The position numbers were made by a program, and so were the translations under genes. A stretch of 64,000 nucleotides of DNA from Nannochloropsis oceanica (taxonomy: Eukaryota > Sar > Eustigmatophyceae > Eustigmatales > Monodopsidaceae). The notes beneath the pieces were generated by a model, which was given only the letters and a program-made list of their open reading frames with translations, searched no databases and had not been told where the DNA came from. Of the stretch, positions 21,308 through 33,100 are shown piece after piece. The DNA is taken from positions 276,001 to 340,000 of the forward strand of contig CP038123.1 of the NCBI GenBank assembly GCA_004519485.1, written 5' to 3'. Every line of letters starts with the position of its first letter. The stretch's first letter is position 1.

Positions 21308-23938
21308 ATGCCTATCTTGGCCATAAGATCACGCCACCCACTCCACACGCTACAGGCCATGCCGCCACGCAGTTTCTTTATAGGGTCGTCTTCTTGGGGT
21401 TGGTACCGGGAAGGGATGAGACATGGGCGATCACTACCCAGGTAAGTTTGGGATAGGTGGAAGGCTTTCTGTTGAAGAAGAGCGGCATTCGCATGGTCCT
21501 TGGCCTCATCAAGCTGCCAGGGCCGTACACGTCCAAATTGCTCAGGCCATCACGGCCTATATACGACACCTCCCTCGACAGAGCCTCGTCCTTGTCGCCC
21601 TTCTTCGCATCGCCTTGTGCGTCTTTGTGCTCCTGCAGCACCAATTCCTCCTCCTCGTCCTCCTCCTTCAGCACCACTTCCTCCTCCTATTCTTCTGGTC
21701 TACACCGTCTCCTCCTCGGCTTAGTCGGAGAGATGAATGCCGGCAAGTCCACAGTTCTCAATGCCTTGACGCAACAAGCTACAAGTATCGTTGATGCCAC
21801 GCCTGGGACAACATCAGATATCAAGACAGCCATCATGGAAATACATGGTTTGGGGCCGATCAAACTACTAGATACAGCAGGTGTGGATGACACGGGACGA
21901 CTGGGAGATAAGAAGAGGAATAAGACATGGGAGGCAATGCGGGAAGTGGACGCGGCACTCGTGGTGATAGAGCCCTTTAACAAAGCAAAGGTGGCGACTC
22001 AAGGGATGGATGAAGAGGAAGGACGTGCAGGAAGAAGAAGGGTGGCAGAAACGGCTGTGGAGGAGGAGAAGCCCGTATCACCGCCATCAGCAACAGCAGT
22101 AGCAGGAGCAGTAGCAGTCGGATCAGCACGATCACTATATGTGGCAGGGACAGCAGGAAAAGCAGCTGCAGGGAGAACGCCAGTGGTGCCGGTTGCTTGT
22201 ACAGCCTCCTCTGCCTCCCTCCCTCTTCTCATTTCCCTTGTTCGAAGCATGGCCAAGCGACGCCGTCCCTCCATGCTCATCTTCAATATTAAGAATGACG
22301 AACGAGAGAAATTTATGCGGCGAATTGGCGATGGGAGGGAAGGGGGGGGGGAGTGGAGGTTGGTGGAGGAGTTGTGTGCGTCAATTGAGGGGGAAATTCG
22401 GAAGGCAGTGACAGAAGAAACCAGAGGAGGAGGACAAGGAGGAGGCGTGATGCATCCGAGCAGCAGCAACAATAGCAAGATCAACAACAACAGCAGCTGC
22501 AGCAGCAATGGTTTTAAGTGCGGCACCAGCATCAGCACAGAGCACCCTCCTCCCAACCTCCTCCTCCCTTCCTTTACTGCGGACTTCACCTCCCCCAATG
22601 CCGGCAAAGCCCTCGCTCTCCACCTCGCCCATACCCTCCATCAATCTACCTTCTCCTCAACAGTAACAGCAGCAGCAGCAGCAGCGACAGGGGATGAAGA
22701 CTGTCCTCTTCTTCCCCTTCAGTACCACCAGGGGAACAAGCTCGTTTTGATGAACATTCCCATGGACGCCGAAACACCCCAAACACGGCTCTTGCGTCCT
22801 CCATCTTTGCTGCAAGCTTACTGTCTGCATCATTTTATACCCACCTTGGCCTACCGGATGGACTTGAAAAAAGCCCGTGCTACTGCTGCTGCTGCTGCTG
22901 CTGTTGTTTCCGCCCCTTCTTTATCTCCTATATCTTCACAACAACATCGATCGAAGGATCAGGAAGAGGAGAAAAGGAAGTTTTTAGATATCCTCGCCCT
23001 CCTCCCCCCGGGAAGCTTGGTGGTCACAGACTCCCAAGCCGTCGACATCGTCCACAGGTGAAGGGAGTTGGGGGGAGGGAGGGAGTCAGGGAGGGGGAGT
23101 CAGAGGCAACGTTCTCGTCTCGATTGGTTGGGGCGTGGATCTAAGATAGAAGAGCATTCTCCTCATCCAGCCTCTTTCGTCTTTCTTTCCATCCTTCCCT
23201 GTCTTCCTTAGCTGGACTTCACACAAGCCCGTGGACATTACTACATTTAGCATCATCATGATCCAACACATGAGCGGTGGAAAACTTCAGACCTTTATTG
23301 ATGGGATCGAACGACTGGTAGAGCTCGAAGGAAGGAAAGGGGAAGAAGGAAGGGAGGGAGGAAGGAAAGCCCGGGTGCTGATAGCCGAGGCCTGTAATCA
23401 TGTCAGAATCCCAGAGGCGTGTGACGATATTGGTTTAATTCAATTACCCAAAGCTATTAAAAAAGCGTTCGCGAACGTTTCCCTTCAGATCGATCACGCG
23501 TATGGCCGTGAATTTCCATTCGAGGGCTTGAGCAAGCGAGAAGGAGTGAGAGAGGGAGGATGGGAAGAAGGAAGAGGGATATATGATGTGGTAGTGCATT
23601 GTGGGGGGTGCATGATCGATCGGCAGAAGATAAGGGCACGGATGGAAGAGTGTGAGGAGGCGGGAGTGGCGATGACGAATTATGGGTTGTTGTTAGCGTA
23701 TGCGGCAGGACCTGCCGCATTTTTACGGGCGATCAAGCCTTTCAATGTACTAGTGCCACCGAGATTATTGAAGCATGCGTTGGCATTGGAAAAGAAGAAG
23801 AGGGAGAGGACGGGTGATGATGCGGATGAAGGGGAGACACAGGGAGGGAACGATGGAGCACAATCGTGCATGATTTCGGCTTGTGCGTTATGTCTGGGGG
23901 ATTACGGTGGTGGTGGTGCGACGAAAAAGGGTATTTGA
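21308..23938 (+). CDS. HYDF: [FeFe]-hydrogenase maturation GTPase HydF
   Basis: HydF is the GTPase and [4Fe-4S] scaffold on which the 2Fe subsite is assembled and passed to HydA. Preferred model: exons 21308-21441, 21546-23057 and 23212-23938, giving 790 residues. The first intron has a perfect GTAAGT donor and keeps phase. The alternative is a start at 21493 with no first intron. The G1 P-loop is GEMNAGKST, G2 lies in DATPGTTSD, G3 is DTAGVDD, and the G4 region reads IFNIKND rather than a strict NKxD. The C-terminal cluster domain has EACNH and HCGGCM, matching the C-x-H and H-C-x2-C ligands, followed by TNYGLLLAYA. Low-complexity inserts (Ala/Val/Gly, Ser/Asn, Gly/Glu/Arg) separate the blocks and make the protein much longer than the roughly 400-residue bacterial form. 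Confidence 0.93.
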
Positions 23939-24689
23939 TGTGTACATGAACGATTAGGAAAAGGTAAGAAAACTGAACTTGAATAGATAGAGGGCATGAT
24001 CACACGTAAATAGCAGCCACTCTTAAATATTTATTCAAGATTTCTATTTTAGTGCTGGCCCAGGTGTGAGTTCGACCGGGAGGATAACCATTAAATAGCA
24101 ATAGCAAAGGCATCCTCAAACAGCGAAAGAAACCCTTATATACATGCTTTCTGTGTTTCTATGGTCATTTTTATCTCCACACACAGCCACAACACCACAA
24201 ATCGGTCCACATGTGTTCTCTCCATGTGATCGGTGGCGAAGCAAGCATATGAAGGAAGCTTGTGCTACAAAAATGGTCATTTTCCCTATTTAAGGGCAGT
24301 GTTGCTATTTAAGAGCTGGGAGGGAGGAGCCCTTAACTCCTACTAGTGGCATTTAAGGCGCTACCCTCCCCCTTAGTAGGCAGTCCTTGTGAGAATTCGC
24401 TATTTAAGGGATTAAACCCCTTGAATAGCCCGTTTAAAGGTTTTGGGGAGAGTTGAATACACCTCCTATTGAGCTTGCAGGGGGGTACAGCATATGGGCC
24501 CACCCGCAATTTTTTTGTCAATTCTCCAAAAAACCAGCACCGCAATGTGAACAGCATGGCGCCACGACGCCCCCTCTCACTATGTCCACCACCAGCATTA
24601 CCGCTCTGAATGATGTATCTGACAGTCAGCATACCGGCTGTTGCATTCTTTTCCCCCCACACTGCCCAATCATAGGTCACTTCATCATC
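23939..24689. other. Intergenic region downstream of HYDF
   Basis: This stretch holds the HYDF 3' end and the promoter of the next gene. Its right part contains the TTTAAGG motif cluster listed separately. An in-frame ATG at 24582 could extend the next gene by 36 residues. Nothing else is recognised. Confidence 0.4.
24285..24440. repeat. Cluster of TTTAAGG-type motifs
   Basis: Near-copies of CTATTTAAGG occur at about 24287, 24310, 24349 (as CATTTAAGG), 24400 and 24431 (as CGTTTAAAGG), some in inverted form (CCCTTAACTCC, GAATAGCCC). Two CTACTAG/TTAGTAGG arms and GGGAGGG/CCCTCCC arms give the middle part weak inverted symmetry. It could be a regulatory array before the gene at 24690 or the remains of a small palindromic repeat. 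Confidence 0.45.
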
Positions 24690-26608
24690 ATGGGCCAAAC
24701 TCTCTCTACCTTGGGTGGGGTGGTGGGATACAAGCACGAGTACCGCACGGGTCCTGACGGCGTCGCTAAAACATTTGTCACTGTCCTGGACACAAGCGTC
24801 TTCAAGAGGAAAATCAAGCTGCAGCTTGCCATTGTGCACGAGCCACAACAGGAAGAAGATTTTGCTACTGGTGCCGCCACTGCTGTCGCGGCTGCTATCG
24901 CTGCTGCGACTGCTGAAGACAGAGAAGCAGCGCCTCGCCTCGATTTGATCCAAGAAGCCGTCGATGACGAGTCCACTCAGCCTCCGGCCGATGATGACCG
25001 ACGAGAAGACCACGAACTCCCGCCCTTGGCCTTTGTGGATGAAGAGGACGATAACAGCAGCACTACCAGCAGTACCAAGTTATACCCGCAACCCTATCCT
25101 TCTCGCCGGGCCTTCTCCACTGGAACTGCGGACAAAGCCCCAGAGATGACTATGATACCCTCGCGACAGTTGCGCCGAGCTCGACCCCAGTCTGTGGGGG
25201 ATCTTGGTAGCGGAACAGGAGGCAGGCTTTCAGTACAGACAGTGTCGGATGTAGTGACCATTGCGGGAAGAAACGGCAAACAACGAATGATGAACCGCGT
25301 GCGGCTTAGTTTGCATGACCAGGAGGAAATTATATTGATTCCCGTGTGGCCGTCGTCGAAGGAGGAGGAGGAAGGGACGGAGGGAGGCTTGGGAGGGGTG
25401 GATGGTGAGGGGAAGGATAAGGAGGACGACTTACGGGCGCAGCGTCCAAGTCGTTGTCAATCAGTGACAGTTAGCCTGGATGCTAGAGAGCAGCTGACAG
25501 AAGAGGGGAGAGCGCGGAGGAAGGAAGAGGGAGCGAAAGGGAACGAAGAGGAGCAGAAGCTGAGCTTGGAGATCGAGCAGGTGGAGGGCTTTCAACCCCT
25601 TGGTGTCATGACACATTATGCGGCCTCGGCGATAGCCACGTGAGTTTTTTTGTCGGCGGTATGGAATGCCTGCCTAGGGATAAACGGTGTTTCTACCTCT
25701 TTTCTACCTCACGTCATGTACACATGCCTGTCTATATCTTCCCTCGCGTCAACAAGACGATGACCTCGCTCATTCTTCGCTTATCCCTACCCTACTACTG
25801 ATACAGTGTGACCACTAACGCCCAACTGGAGGCCGCCGTTCTCCGTCTCTGCAGCGCATATCATAAAGACGAAGCAGCCCCAACCGTTGTCTCCCACAAG
25901 CGGGACATCAAAATCATCACAGGTTTTCTCTCACGCTTAATCCTCCCTGCGTCCCAGGCCAACAACAACAGCAATCATAGCAGCACCAGCGCCAGTAGCG
26001 GCAGCAGTATCACCAAAGCTATTCCTTCTTCTCCCGTGGCAGACGTCCTACCTATGGACATGGCCTTGCTCAACCCCTCGTCCTCCCCTCCTCTCTCATC
26101 CCCTTCCTCCGTCTCCATCTCCTCATCGCATATACTCGTCCCACCCCCGCCTCTCTCACCTTATACTCATGAACCAATTGTCGAAAAGTCCTCCAGTGGT
26201 CTCACAGCTGCTACAACTACTGCTGCTGCTGGCAAGGCTGGCAACGGGATCGAAAAGCAAAAGGAGCTCAAGATTATTACGAGCCAAGCTGGAGAAAGTG
26301 GTACCACGCCGACGCTCCCACTCAAAACCAAACGACATCGCAAGATTCGATTGAGCGCCTCTAGCTTTGAGCAACTTCAAGCCTCGGCCGATGATGGCGG
26401 GGCTTTGTTTGATGACCTTTGGGATGTTAAGTCCGCTACTGCTTCCTCCTCCTCTTCCTCCACCTCCTCCCCTTTTTCTGCTTTGCGAAAGCTAGTTAAG
26501 ACATCTTCCGCGCGGATGACACAGAATGGGTATATCCTCCCACCAGACGACGATGACACAGAGGAGGATGAGGCAGAAGGCCGTCGCGATCTGATTTTTG
26601 ATGACTAG
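24690..26608 (+). CDS. Unknown protein with N-myristoylation motif
   Basis: Not recognised. Two exons, 24690-25639 and 25807-26608, fit in phase and give 583 residues. The start was chosen because MGQTLS matches the N-myristoylation consensus (Gly2, Ser6), which would anchor the protein to a membrane. A start at 24582 would remove this. After it comes a compact region (about residues 10-55, KHEYRTGPDG and DTSVFKRKIKLQLAIVHEP) that may be folded, then alternating acidic, Ser/Thr-rich and charged stretches. A second block, MMNRVRLSLHDQEEIILIPVW, lies near residue 210. Exon 2 opens with a helical stretch (TNAQLEAAVLRLCSAYHKDE) and ends in an acidic tail (DDDDTEEDEAEG). No catalytic motif is seen. 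Confidence 0.6.
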
Positions 26609-26927
26609 TTTACATGGTGACTCGTTCGATATCTTTTGGGGTGTTGTAATTGAAACGTAACCGGGAGGAGGTAATTTGGGAGGGCTTGACAAGAAGCAGA
26701 AAGGGGGAAAGGAAGATGTTGGGATTCCAGTGGTGTGTCAGACCATTTTACCATGAGAAAACAGCTATTTTTTGATATATAGCGGTCTGCTTGATGGAGA
26801 AGAAGCAACAAGGAGTTCATTAGAGAATGCTTTTTAGAATCTCATTGAAAAATAAGAACATCGTTTTCGCGCGTGCCCACGCTAGGGAAGCCTCAAGTCT
26901 TCCTTTTGACGAGCCTTTTCACATCAG

Positions 26928-27336
26928 CTATTGATCCGACAATCCTCTTTCCACCTACGGAAAATATCGACATTGTTATGGTACCTCTCATGATAGTGAG
27001 GGCCGGCAGACTGTGAGGGGTGAACGAGGGAGCATGTGAAGGGTATAGGAGGGAGGGAATGGAGAAGCGTGTATTGTAATCAGGAGGGTATGGAACAGGA
27101 AGGGGGGAAGGGAGGAAGAGTGAGAATCATATGCCATCAGCTATACTTACGTGCTTGAGAATGAAAGACAAGATATATGATGGCGGGAGTAAGAGGATAC
27201 GCTGCGTCATGGGCGCATAGACAGGAAGTCCTGGACACGAAAGTAAGTATCCGGACGCTGGGCCATATTCCTTCAGCGAGGACCCCCAAAACGAGTTGAA
27301 CGCACGCACACGGCAATCAAGTTTACTCGTAATCAT
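26928..27336 (-). CDS. Possible tiny protein, two exons, unknown
   Basis: An ATG at 27336 opens a frame (containing RAFNSFWGSSLKEYGPASGY and ILLLPPSYILSFILK) that ends at a perfect GTAAGTA donor at 27150. A fair acceptor at 26955 gives nine more codons (VERGLSDQ, stop) in phase. The product of about 70 residues has one hydrophobic segment and could be a small organelle membrane subunit. The start could lie on a further upstream exon. It is divergent from Z-ISO. The call rests on splice logic only. Confidence 0.35.
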
Positions 27337-27519
27337 TTCTATACACTTCCTTAAAAATCCAAGAGAGGGAGCTACCTTTGTCTTAATGTTGGATTGTCGA
27401 AGTGCTCCAGATTAATTTGTCGTTCCGTGACCAAAAAATGACGAGGGAAAGCGTCGTATCCAACAAACTGACATGCCCTTAGCACACCGCAAACCATCAC
27501 GCCTCCTCACAGGGTCACC

Positions 27520-29636
27520 ATGGCCGCACATCGTGGCGCCATCCTCCTGGCCTTCGCCGCAGTGGCAAGTTTTTACCCCGTTGCCGCATTTGTGCACCTA
27601 AGCCCTGCCAGATCCGGGCAGGCTTTGGCCCTTCTAGCAGCACGTCACAATCCCGTACTGCCATCAGCATCAATGTCACGTCCCTCCTCATTGTCCGCCC
27701 TCCTCCGCAGCGGAGCCACGCAGAGCCTGCCCTTCGGTCAGCAGCGAGCAGGATCATTATCTTCCATAATTATGCATTCAACCGAGTCGGGTGGCGGGAA
27801 CTTGGTGGGGGAGGACGCCGCGAGCTTTGACCTGAAAGAGCAGAGCCTCAAGGTGCGTACGTTTCCTGTGCGCAATGTGGATGTATTTCGATCGAATCTT
27901 GGAAAAGAAAATCAATTCAGTACACAATACAGGTGCTATCGCGATTTGCGGTCACATGAGAAAGACCCATGCATGCCATCCTTGGTTTCTCATCTTCCTT
28001 TTCCTCCCCTCCTCCCTCCCTCCCTCCCTCCCTCCCTCCCTTCCTAGAACTGGGGCATTTTTACCCTCCTCCTCGTCACTGTCTTAGGAGCCCTTTTTGT
28101 GGCATGGATCAATCCAGCCACGGGACTGGGGGATGAATACATCCAATACTTGAACGAGATAGTACCAGGGCATTCCTCGGAAGCCGTGATTGCTGTACTG
28201 CTGACCATATTTGGGGTTGCTCACAGTGGGCTTGCCAGCCTTAGGCCTTGGGCAGAGGAGGTGATTGGCGCAAGGGTAAGGCTTGATTTTCCCGAACCCT
28301 ATTTAGTTGTCTTTTAGACAACAAAATTTGTCGTGACGATTTTCTCCTTTCCCTCCATTCTCCTCCTTGGTTTCTTTCCCCTCTCTTCCCACTAGGCATG
28401 GCGTGTGATCTTTGCCTTGGTCAGCTTGCCTCTGGCCAGCTCGGCTATCATATACTTCATCAATCATCGCTACGATGGAGCACAGTTGTGGGACTTAAAG
28501 CTTGTACCCGGTACGTGTCTGTCGACATGCGCGTGTTTGAGAGAGAGAGAGAGAGAGAGAGTGTGTGTGTGTGAGAAGCTGGCATGTGGCATTTGTGCGT
28601 TTGTGTTGTATTTCGGTGTGGGTGGTTTGTAAGTTAGGCAGCTCATCAAGGGTGGTAGAGGTGGCATTTGTGCGTTTGTTGTTGTGTCTTTGTGTACATG
28701 CTTCGTTCATATCGAACCATCCGGTGACAAATCATATCTGAATCTAATTCCCCTCCCGCCCTCGTCCCTCCCTCCCTCCTCCCGCCCTCGTCCCTTCGCC
28801 TACAGGCGTGCACGAGTTTGTCTGGATCATCTCGTTTATCTCATTTCTTTTCCTCTACCCCTCCACCTTCAACCTTCTCGAAATCGCCGCCGTCGAGAAG
28901 CCTAAGCTGCACATGTGGGCCACGGGTATCATGCGTATCACCCGGTCCGTACCGCCCCTCCCCCCTCTTTCGTCCTTTACTACACCCTTCCCATGACATG
29001 ATCAAGCTGTATGTGGTGCTGAGTATATAATTTTCTCAATGTGCACATTGAAATCTTACATTCATTTTATTCTTCCTGTTATCACCTTTCTCTCTTTCCC
29101 TCCTTCGGTTCCTTCCTCTTTGACAGACATCCTCAAATGGTGGGACAAGGGCTATGGTGTGCAGCACATACGCTCTGGATGGGTAATTCCTTTGTGTTGG
29201 TGGCCTCAGCATTCTTGATGGCACATCATTTGTTTGGGTGAAGAAAGAGGGTGGGAGGGAGGGGTGGAGGGAAGGGAAGTGAGAGAGGTAGAAAAGGGGA
29301 GGACAGAGAGAGTAAAAATCTTGAGCATCGGCCTTCAAACTTCAATGCAAAGCCAACTACACACTTACTTTTTTTCTTCCTTAACCTCACGCCCACAGTG
29401 TCTGGAATGGTGACCGTCGTCTGCGGGACAAGTACGGCGATGAGGTTATGGAAGCCTTCGAGGAGCAAACCTCCGTCATGCCCTTCGCTGCCATTTTTCA
29501 AGGTCGGCAAGTCCTCCCCGCGGATTACTGGAAGGAATTTGCCCGCTTGCCGTATGTCATTATCACTTTAGGCACGATAGGGGCGTACTTGGCTCATCCT
29601 TTCATGCAGGCGGGGAGTTGGACATTGCATTGGTGA
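27520..29636 (+). CDS. Z-ISO: 15-cis-zeta-carotene isomerase (Z-ISO), plastid-targeted
   Basis: Z-ISO is a heme-containing NnrU-type membrane protein that isomerises 9,15,9'-tri-cis-zeta-carotene in carotenoid synthesis in the plastid. Six exons fit in phase: 27520-27852, 28048-28275, 28396-28510, 28806-28944, 29127-29237 and 29399-29636, giving 387 residues. Exon 1 is almost wholly targeting sequence: a signal peptide ([20 protein letters not shown]) ending at the VAAF|VHL cleavage motif of heterokont plastid proteins, then a Ser/Ala/Arg-rich transit part. Family blocks are [76 protein letters not shown] and [13 protein letters not shown]. Six or so membrane segments are visible. Exon junctions reproduce the known protein without gaps. 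Confidence 0.95.
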
Positions 29637-30120
29637 TTGGTGCTTGGGGGGGGGATGGTGGGGTAGATGATTCACGCAAAGGAGAAGACATTGAACTGAA
29701 AGAATCAATAAGGACAACACGAAAGCACAGGAGAAAATGGGGTATCTGATTCGTGGTGTTGTGGCTCAAAGACCCTCATTTTCAGAGTGTGCCGATTCTG
29801 GAGAACATAACTAATATTTGAATTCGAATCGATTCGAACGTTGACCGTTGAAAGAGCTTTGGAAGGAACCCGCGACACCTTCTCAACCCTCACTCGTTCT
29901 TCTCTCTCCCCCCCGTCCCTTCCCTGCGACTGCTTGACTTTTTCCTTTATTGCTCTGACAATTTGTGAAGTGTTTGTTCTTTGTCATTTTGCCTTTTCCC
30001 CCTCCTCGCAGTCACAGCATGGCATTACACGGACACACGATCGAGCAATGGGCCGCTTTCCCTCCCCCGTTGCTTGACTTCCTTTCCCCTCCCTCCCCGC
30101 TCCACGAAAAAACATAGACG
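29637..30120. other. Intergenic region Z-ISO / membrane protein gene
   Basis: Same-strand spacer holding the Z-ISO 3' UTR and the promoter of the next gene. No gene or repeat is recognised. Confidence 0.4.
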
Positions 30121-33100
30121 ATGACATCCTCTCCGTCCCTGTATAACACACTGCTCTCCCTTGCACTCACATTCGCGCACACTACCATATACAGCACCCA
30201 TCCACTTCATCCATCACCAACAAAATCCATGTCTCAAGTCGAGATCAAGCCGGACGGCATCCTCGCAGGCAGCGCTAGCGCGGCCGCCAAGGTGAGCATA
30301 AATAAAAGGACGATAGGGGAAACATCCGGAGGATAAAAGGGAAGGACCAGGGAGAGGAATAGAGGCCAGAGACGTGTCTGAATCCCATGCAAGCTCCGAG
30401 TCCATGCGTACCCGCAGCTCAGTCCTGGGACATATCTTCCCCACGTTTCGTCCCTGTGGTAGATACCAAAGGAGGCTCCCTAATTCTTCTTTGTTTCCTC
30501 GCACATACTATCAAAGAAGCCCTAGCGCAACCTCACTAACACCGCTCCCTCCTCTATCTCCCTCCCCATCACGCGGCTAGACCGGCACCGTCCCTGTGAC
30601 CCTCCTGGACGAGGGCTGGCCTATTGTGCACGGCACCGTTCAGTCGCGAGATAACACCAAATACCACCAGCCCCTCTCGAGCGGGCCGGCGCTGACCTTC
30701 TCCACCTCCTCTACCATCGATGACAAGCCCTCCAACGTCGGGGTAGCGCAGATGCTGCTCACCTCCATGCTGGGCGCCAGCAGCGGTGGTGGCCTTCGTT
30801 CCATCGCAGATCAGGCCTCGCGCATCCTTGGCTTCAGCCTGGCGGATTCAAATCCCGTGTCCGTCATTTCTGACAAGCTCTCCGACGGGACCACACTCCT
30901 GTGGACGTCCACCATCAGGAATGTGATCGTCTACAAAGTACGTTGTTCCTCCCTTTCCCCTTCCCTTAATCCCTCCTTCCCTTCCTCCTTCCCTTCCCCT
31001 CCTTCTCGTTCATTTCCTTACATTCTCATTCCCACCCTCCTTCATCCGTAGGTGACTCCTGCCGGCACCCTGGAGGAGCTGGCCAAGTACGACCACGGCT
31101 GGAATTTCCGTTTCCACGGCTCCTACGCCTTTGTCGGGCAAGTCAACGGCAAGAGCCACTTTTTCACCACCGACACCGACTCCCTCGTTGCCTACACTCT
31201 GGTGGAGGGAGAGCAGGGAGGAAGAGGGAAAAAGGCTACTCCCGCGGAGATCATTCCCATCGGCCGCTTGGCCTTACCCGTCTGGACCAACCCGTCGGGT
31301 GAGTCCCTCTCTCCCTCCCTCCCTCCCTCCCTCTTTCCCTAGGCATCTCAGCCTCGAGCAGTGGGTTCCGTTCTCGCCTGCTCTACAAACGATATGCTGA
31401 CACCTCTCCCTCCCTTCCTCCTTCCCTCCTTTTCCCCCTCAGGCGACGACCACTTGGTGGGTGTCACTGTCCTGGAAGACGGGACCATCGTCGTCTGTAG
31501 CAAGACCGGCGTGCTCATGGCCGCCCGTGTCGACGGGAAGGGAGGCTTTGTGCTGATGGATACCCTCGCCTTGGGAGACTTCACCCGCACGAGCAACAAC
31601 GAGGTCTCCAACTCCATTTCCAGTGATGGCCAGGGCGTGTTCATTGTAACCCAGCGCGAGATGTGCCGTGTCGATTTCAATCCCCAGACAGGTGGGTTGG
31701 AGCCAGCCCCTTCCCTCCCCCCCCTCCCTCCCTCCCTACTTTCCTCCCTTCCCCCTCCCACCTTCCCTTTCTACGCCCTGACGTCTCTCTCTCTTTACTA
31801 CTACAGGCCGTCTCGGATTCAAGTGGTCGACGATCTACGGTGGCCCTAATCCTGAATGGTTCGTGGGGCGCCTTGGCCCGGGGGCCGGGAGCACTCCCTC
31901 GGTGACAGACTGCCAGAAGAAGAAGATGGTTGTGATCACCGATGGCGCTATGCCCATGAACGTGATGTGGTACGACGCGGAGACGGGCGTGGTGGCCGGT
32001 CAGAGGAAGGTGCAGTTTGCGGAGGATGAAAGCGGGAACCTGCCGACGCAGAGCGAGCAGAGTGTGGCTGTGGATGGGTGTAAGGCGTTTGTGGTGCAGA
32101 ACTATATGGGCATGACCACATTGGACGACGAGGTGTTTTGCACCACGGTAGGTTTTTCATTTTTTTTCATCCTTCTTGGAGTTCCTTACCATGGATTTGT
32201 TTGTTTTGCCAGGAGGAGGGAGGGATAGAAGGATGGAAGGATGGAGGAATGGAGGGAGGGAGGGAAGGGAGGATGAATGTATGTCTTCTTGATGGGAGCA
32301 GTCCAAATGTTCCCTTCCCCCCCAGTCCATCCTTCACATATCCTTATCATCTCTGTACTCAACACCATTCTCTCCTCCCCTCCTCCCCTCCCTTCTTCCC
32401 TCCTTCCTCTCAGGCCCCCTCTGGCGGCATTGTCCGCAGCCAGATCCCTGAGATCTGCCGACAGCTGCTGCCCTACAACAGCAACGACACGGACCTATTC
32501 CTCTCCCGTGCTTGCCCCCCGGCCTTGGGGTGCTACTCTCTGGGCGCGGCCGTGTACGAGATTAACCCGTCGTTGAAGGAATCGAATGGCATGGACAAAG
32601 TCACCCGTCAGTGGACTCGAACGGATCGGTCGTGTGGAACGAGCATCCCCTTGATTTCGGGCAAGGCGGGCAGCAACGCCGCGTACTGCGTGGGTGCCAA
32701 GGAAGGATCAAGCCAATGGACGCTGCTCGGGATGGACTTGACGACAGGCGAGGACGTGCTCAGCCACCAGGTGGGGAGGGAGGGAGGACGGGAAGGAAGG
32801 AGGGCAGGAGGAAGGAGGGCGGGAAGGAGGGAGGGAGGGAGGGAAGGCGGTTAGGAATGGACTTGACTGAGGGGGATTATGCTCATTGACAGGGCAAATC
32901 TCTCACGCCCGCACGTAGTTTATAGGACACCCTTTCATTTCTCTCATAAAGCACACTTTCTTTTGCCTTTGACGTCTACTGATGGTCTCTTGTTGGAAGA
33001 GGTTGACTTTACATTCTCACCCTTTTATCCTCTCTCCCTCCTTTCCATATTACTCTCCCTCTTCCTACAGTTTTACAAGGATTTTGGTGCCCAGAACATT

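Noticed and set aside
21226-21456. Alternative HYDF first exon starting at 21226
   Set aside because: It would be in phase with one acceptor, but its N-terminus is not leader-like and would leave only 57 bases to HYDA; 21308 with the same donor is preferred.
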